6,643 nucleotides of DNA, from assembly GCA_016462095.1 (NCBI GenBank), contig JAEMTW010000105.1:1-6643 (forward strand). The letters are read 5' to 3'. The translations under genes were made by a program, and so were the position numbers. The notes beneath the pieces were generated by a model. It saw nothing but the letters and a program-made list of their open reading frames with translations. It had not been told where the DNA came from and made no database searches. This DNA is from Thermoleophilia bacterium. GTDB lineage: Bacteria; Actinomycetota; Thermoleophilia; Gaiellales; F1-60-MAGs149. Shown here one piece after another: positions 6,229 through 6,643 of the stretch (its first letter is position 1; each line of letters begins with the position of its first letter).

Positions 6229-6313
6229 CTGCGCGGTCGCGATCCAAGGCGGACATGACAAGTGCGCACTTGTCATGTCCGCCTTGGATCCACGCTACGC
6301 AGCTGATTGCGTT
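6227..6313. terminator. Probable bidirectional terminator between convergent genes
   Basis: The 50-bp palindrome is framed by a second pair of arms, AGCTGCG (6227-6233) and CGCAGCT (6298-6304), with 7 unpaired bases on each side. RNA from either strand could thus form a long stem with one internal loop. The outer stem begins within the TAG stop of the plus-strand gene. A short TTTT (6310-6313) follows on the plus strand; the minus strand has no T-run. The position between two convergent stops supports termination, but the hairpin is longer than usual. Confidence 0.55.
6241..6290. repeat. Perfect 50-bp palindrome (25-bp arms, no spacer)
   Basis: The left arm begins GATCCAAGGCGG and the right arm ends CCGCCTTGGATC; the centre is GTGCGCAC. 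I paired all 25 positions by hand without a mismatch. As RNA it would fold into about 23 base pairs with a 4-nt loop. Beyond terminator use, it could be a member of a palindromic repeat family. Confidence 0.95.
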
Positions 6314-6326
6314 TTGAGGTCCGACG

Positions 6327-6626
6327 CTAGAAGAGGCGGTTCGACTCGTCGCTTGCCGGGGTGGCAGCGCCACCGTTTCGCCCCGCCCAGATCGTCGCGG
6401 CGAAGCTGCGGAGTGCTGCGCTGTCCTCGCCGGCCGTGACGGCGGCGGCGCGCAACTGTGCGATCACGCCACGGAGAATTCGATCGACGGCCTCATCGCC
6501 CGCCACGGCTCGTGCTCGTTTGACCGAGGCCCGTTTGCCCGCCACACGCCACGCGGCGTGCTGCGAAGCAGCGTCAACCTCGAACTCAACGTTCCCACCG
6601 GGGGCGACTTGGCGAATTGGAGCCAT
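6327..6626 (-). CDS. Small hypothetical protein
   Basis: A 99-residue protein that I do not recognise. Residues 20-80 are rich in alanine and arginine and likely helical (for example DEAVDRILRGVIAQLRAAAV, 44-63). The N-terminus and the C-terminus (GGAATPASDESNRLF) look flexible. It has no signal peptide, membrane segment, cysteines or known motif. Codon third positions are GC-rich like the neighbours, which supports coding. The ATG at 6626 has no Shine-Dalgarno but lies 7 nt below a TANNNT box. The frame stays open to the window edge, so a start further upstream cannot be excluded. It converges on the 155-residue gene across the 50-bp palindrome. Confidence 0.6.
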   Translation of the reverse strand: MAPIRQVAPGGNVEFEVDAASQHAAWRVAGKRASVKRARAVAGDEAVDRILRGVIAQLRAAAVTAGEDSAALRSFAATIWAGRNGGAATPASDESNRLF

Positions 6627-6633
6627 ACCGGGG

Positions 6634-6639
6634 ATCGTA
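6634..6639 (-). promoter_or_regulatory. Candidate -10 box for the 99-residue gene
   Basis: TACGAT on the minus strand is a good TANNNT match and ends 7 nt before the ATG at 6626, consistent with a leaderless transcript. The -35 region is outside the window. Confidence 0.4.
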
Positions 6640-6643
6640 GGGC

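Noticed and set aside
5695..6276. Minus-strand 193-residue open frame opposite the membrane protein gene
   Set aside because: It begins inside the 50-bp palindrome, overlaps the fbpC start, and has no coherent hydrophobic or domain pattern, whereas the plus strand gives a clean membrane anchor.
1..6643. New defence system, mobile element, CRISPR array or RNA gene
   Set aside because: All larger genes are shikimate-pathway or iron-transport genes. I saw no transposase, integrase, spaced direct repeats or tRNA-like fold.

Overview
The window reads as chromosomal DNA from a GC-rich bacterium (roughly 60-65% GC by eye), most likely monoderm and probably actinobacterial. Three things point this way: the solute-binding protein has a lipobox-type lipoprotein signal; several start codons sit about 7 nt below a TANNNT-like -10 box, as in leaderless actinobacterial genes; and shikimate kinase is fused in frame to 3-dehydroquinate synthase. 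I recall that fusion from Thermotoga and from some deep Actinomycetota such as Thermoleophilia. The class-level placement is inference only.

Region 1 (1-1859, minus strand) is part of a shikimate-pathway operon. aroC (chorismate synthase) runs into an aroK-aroB fusion gene through a 4-base GTGA overlap. The fusion gene leaves the window at base 1, so only the kinase domain and the first part of the synthase domain are visible.

Region 2 (1860-5760) is a complete ferric-iron ABC importer in an unusual layout. On the plus strand, fbpA (binding lipoprotein) and fbpB (fused two-half permease) are translationally coupled. The ATPase gene fbpC lies on the minus strand and converges on fbpB, so that the two TAG stop codons share one palindromic CTAG. 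Three matches to a 14-bp inverted repeat, TTAGG-N4-CCTWA, mark the region: two upstream of fbpA and one on top of the fbpC promoter. They resemble half-sites of DtxR/IdeR-family iron-repressor operators, but with a shorter centre than the classical 19-bp box. They offer a simple way to co-regulate a transporter split over two convergent transcripts.

Region 3 (5761-6643) holds a small membrane-anchored protein of unknown function (plus strand) and a small hypothetical protein (minus strand). Between their convergent 3' ends is a perfect 50-bp palindrome, probably a bidirectional terminator or a palindromic repeat element.

I see no tRNA, rRNA, CRISPR array, transposase or defence system. The most original signals are the three-copy operator motif, the CTAG-sharing convergent transporter genes, the 50-bp palindrome and the apparent CTG start of fbpB.
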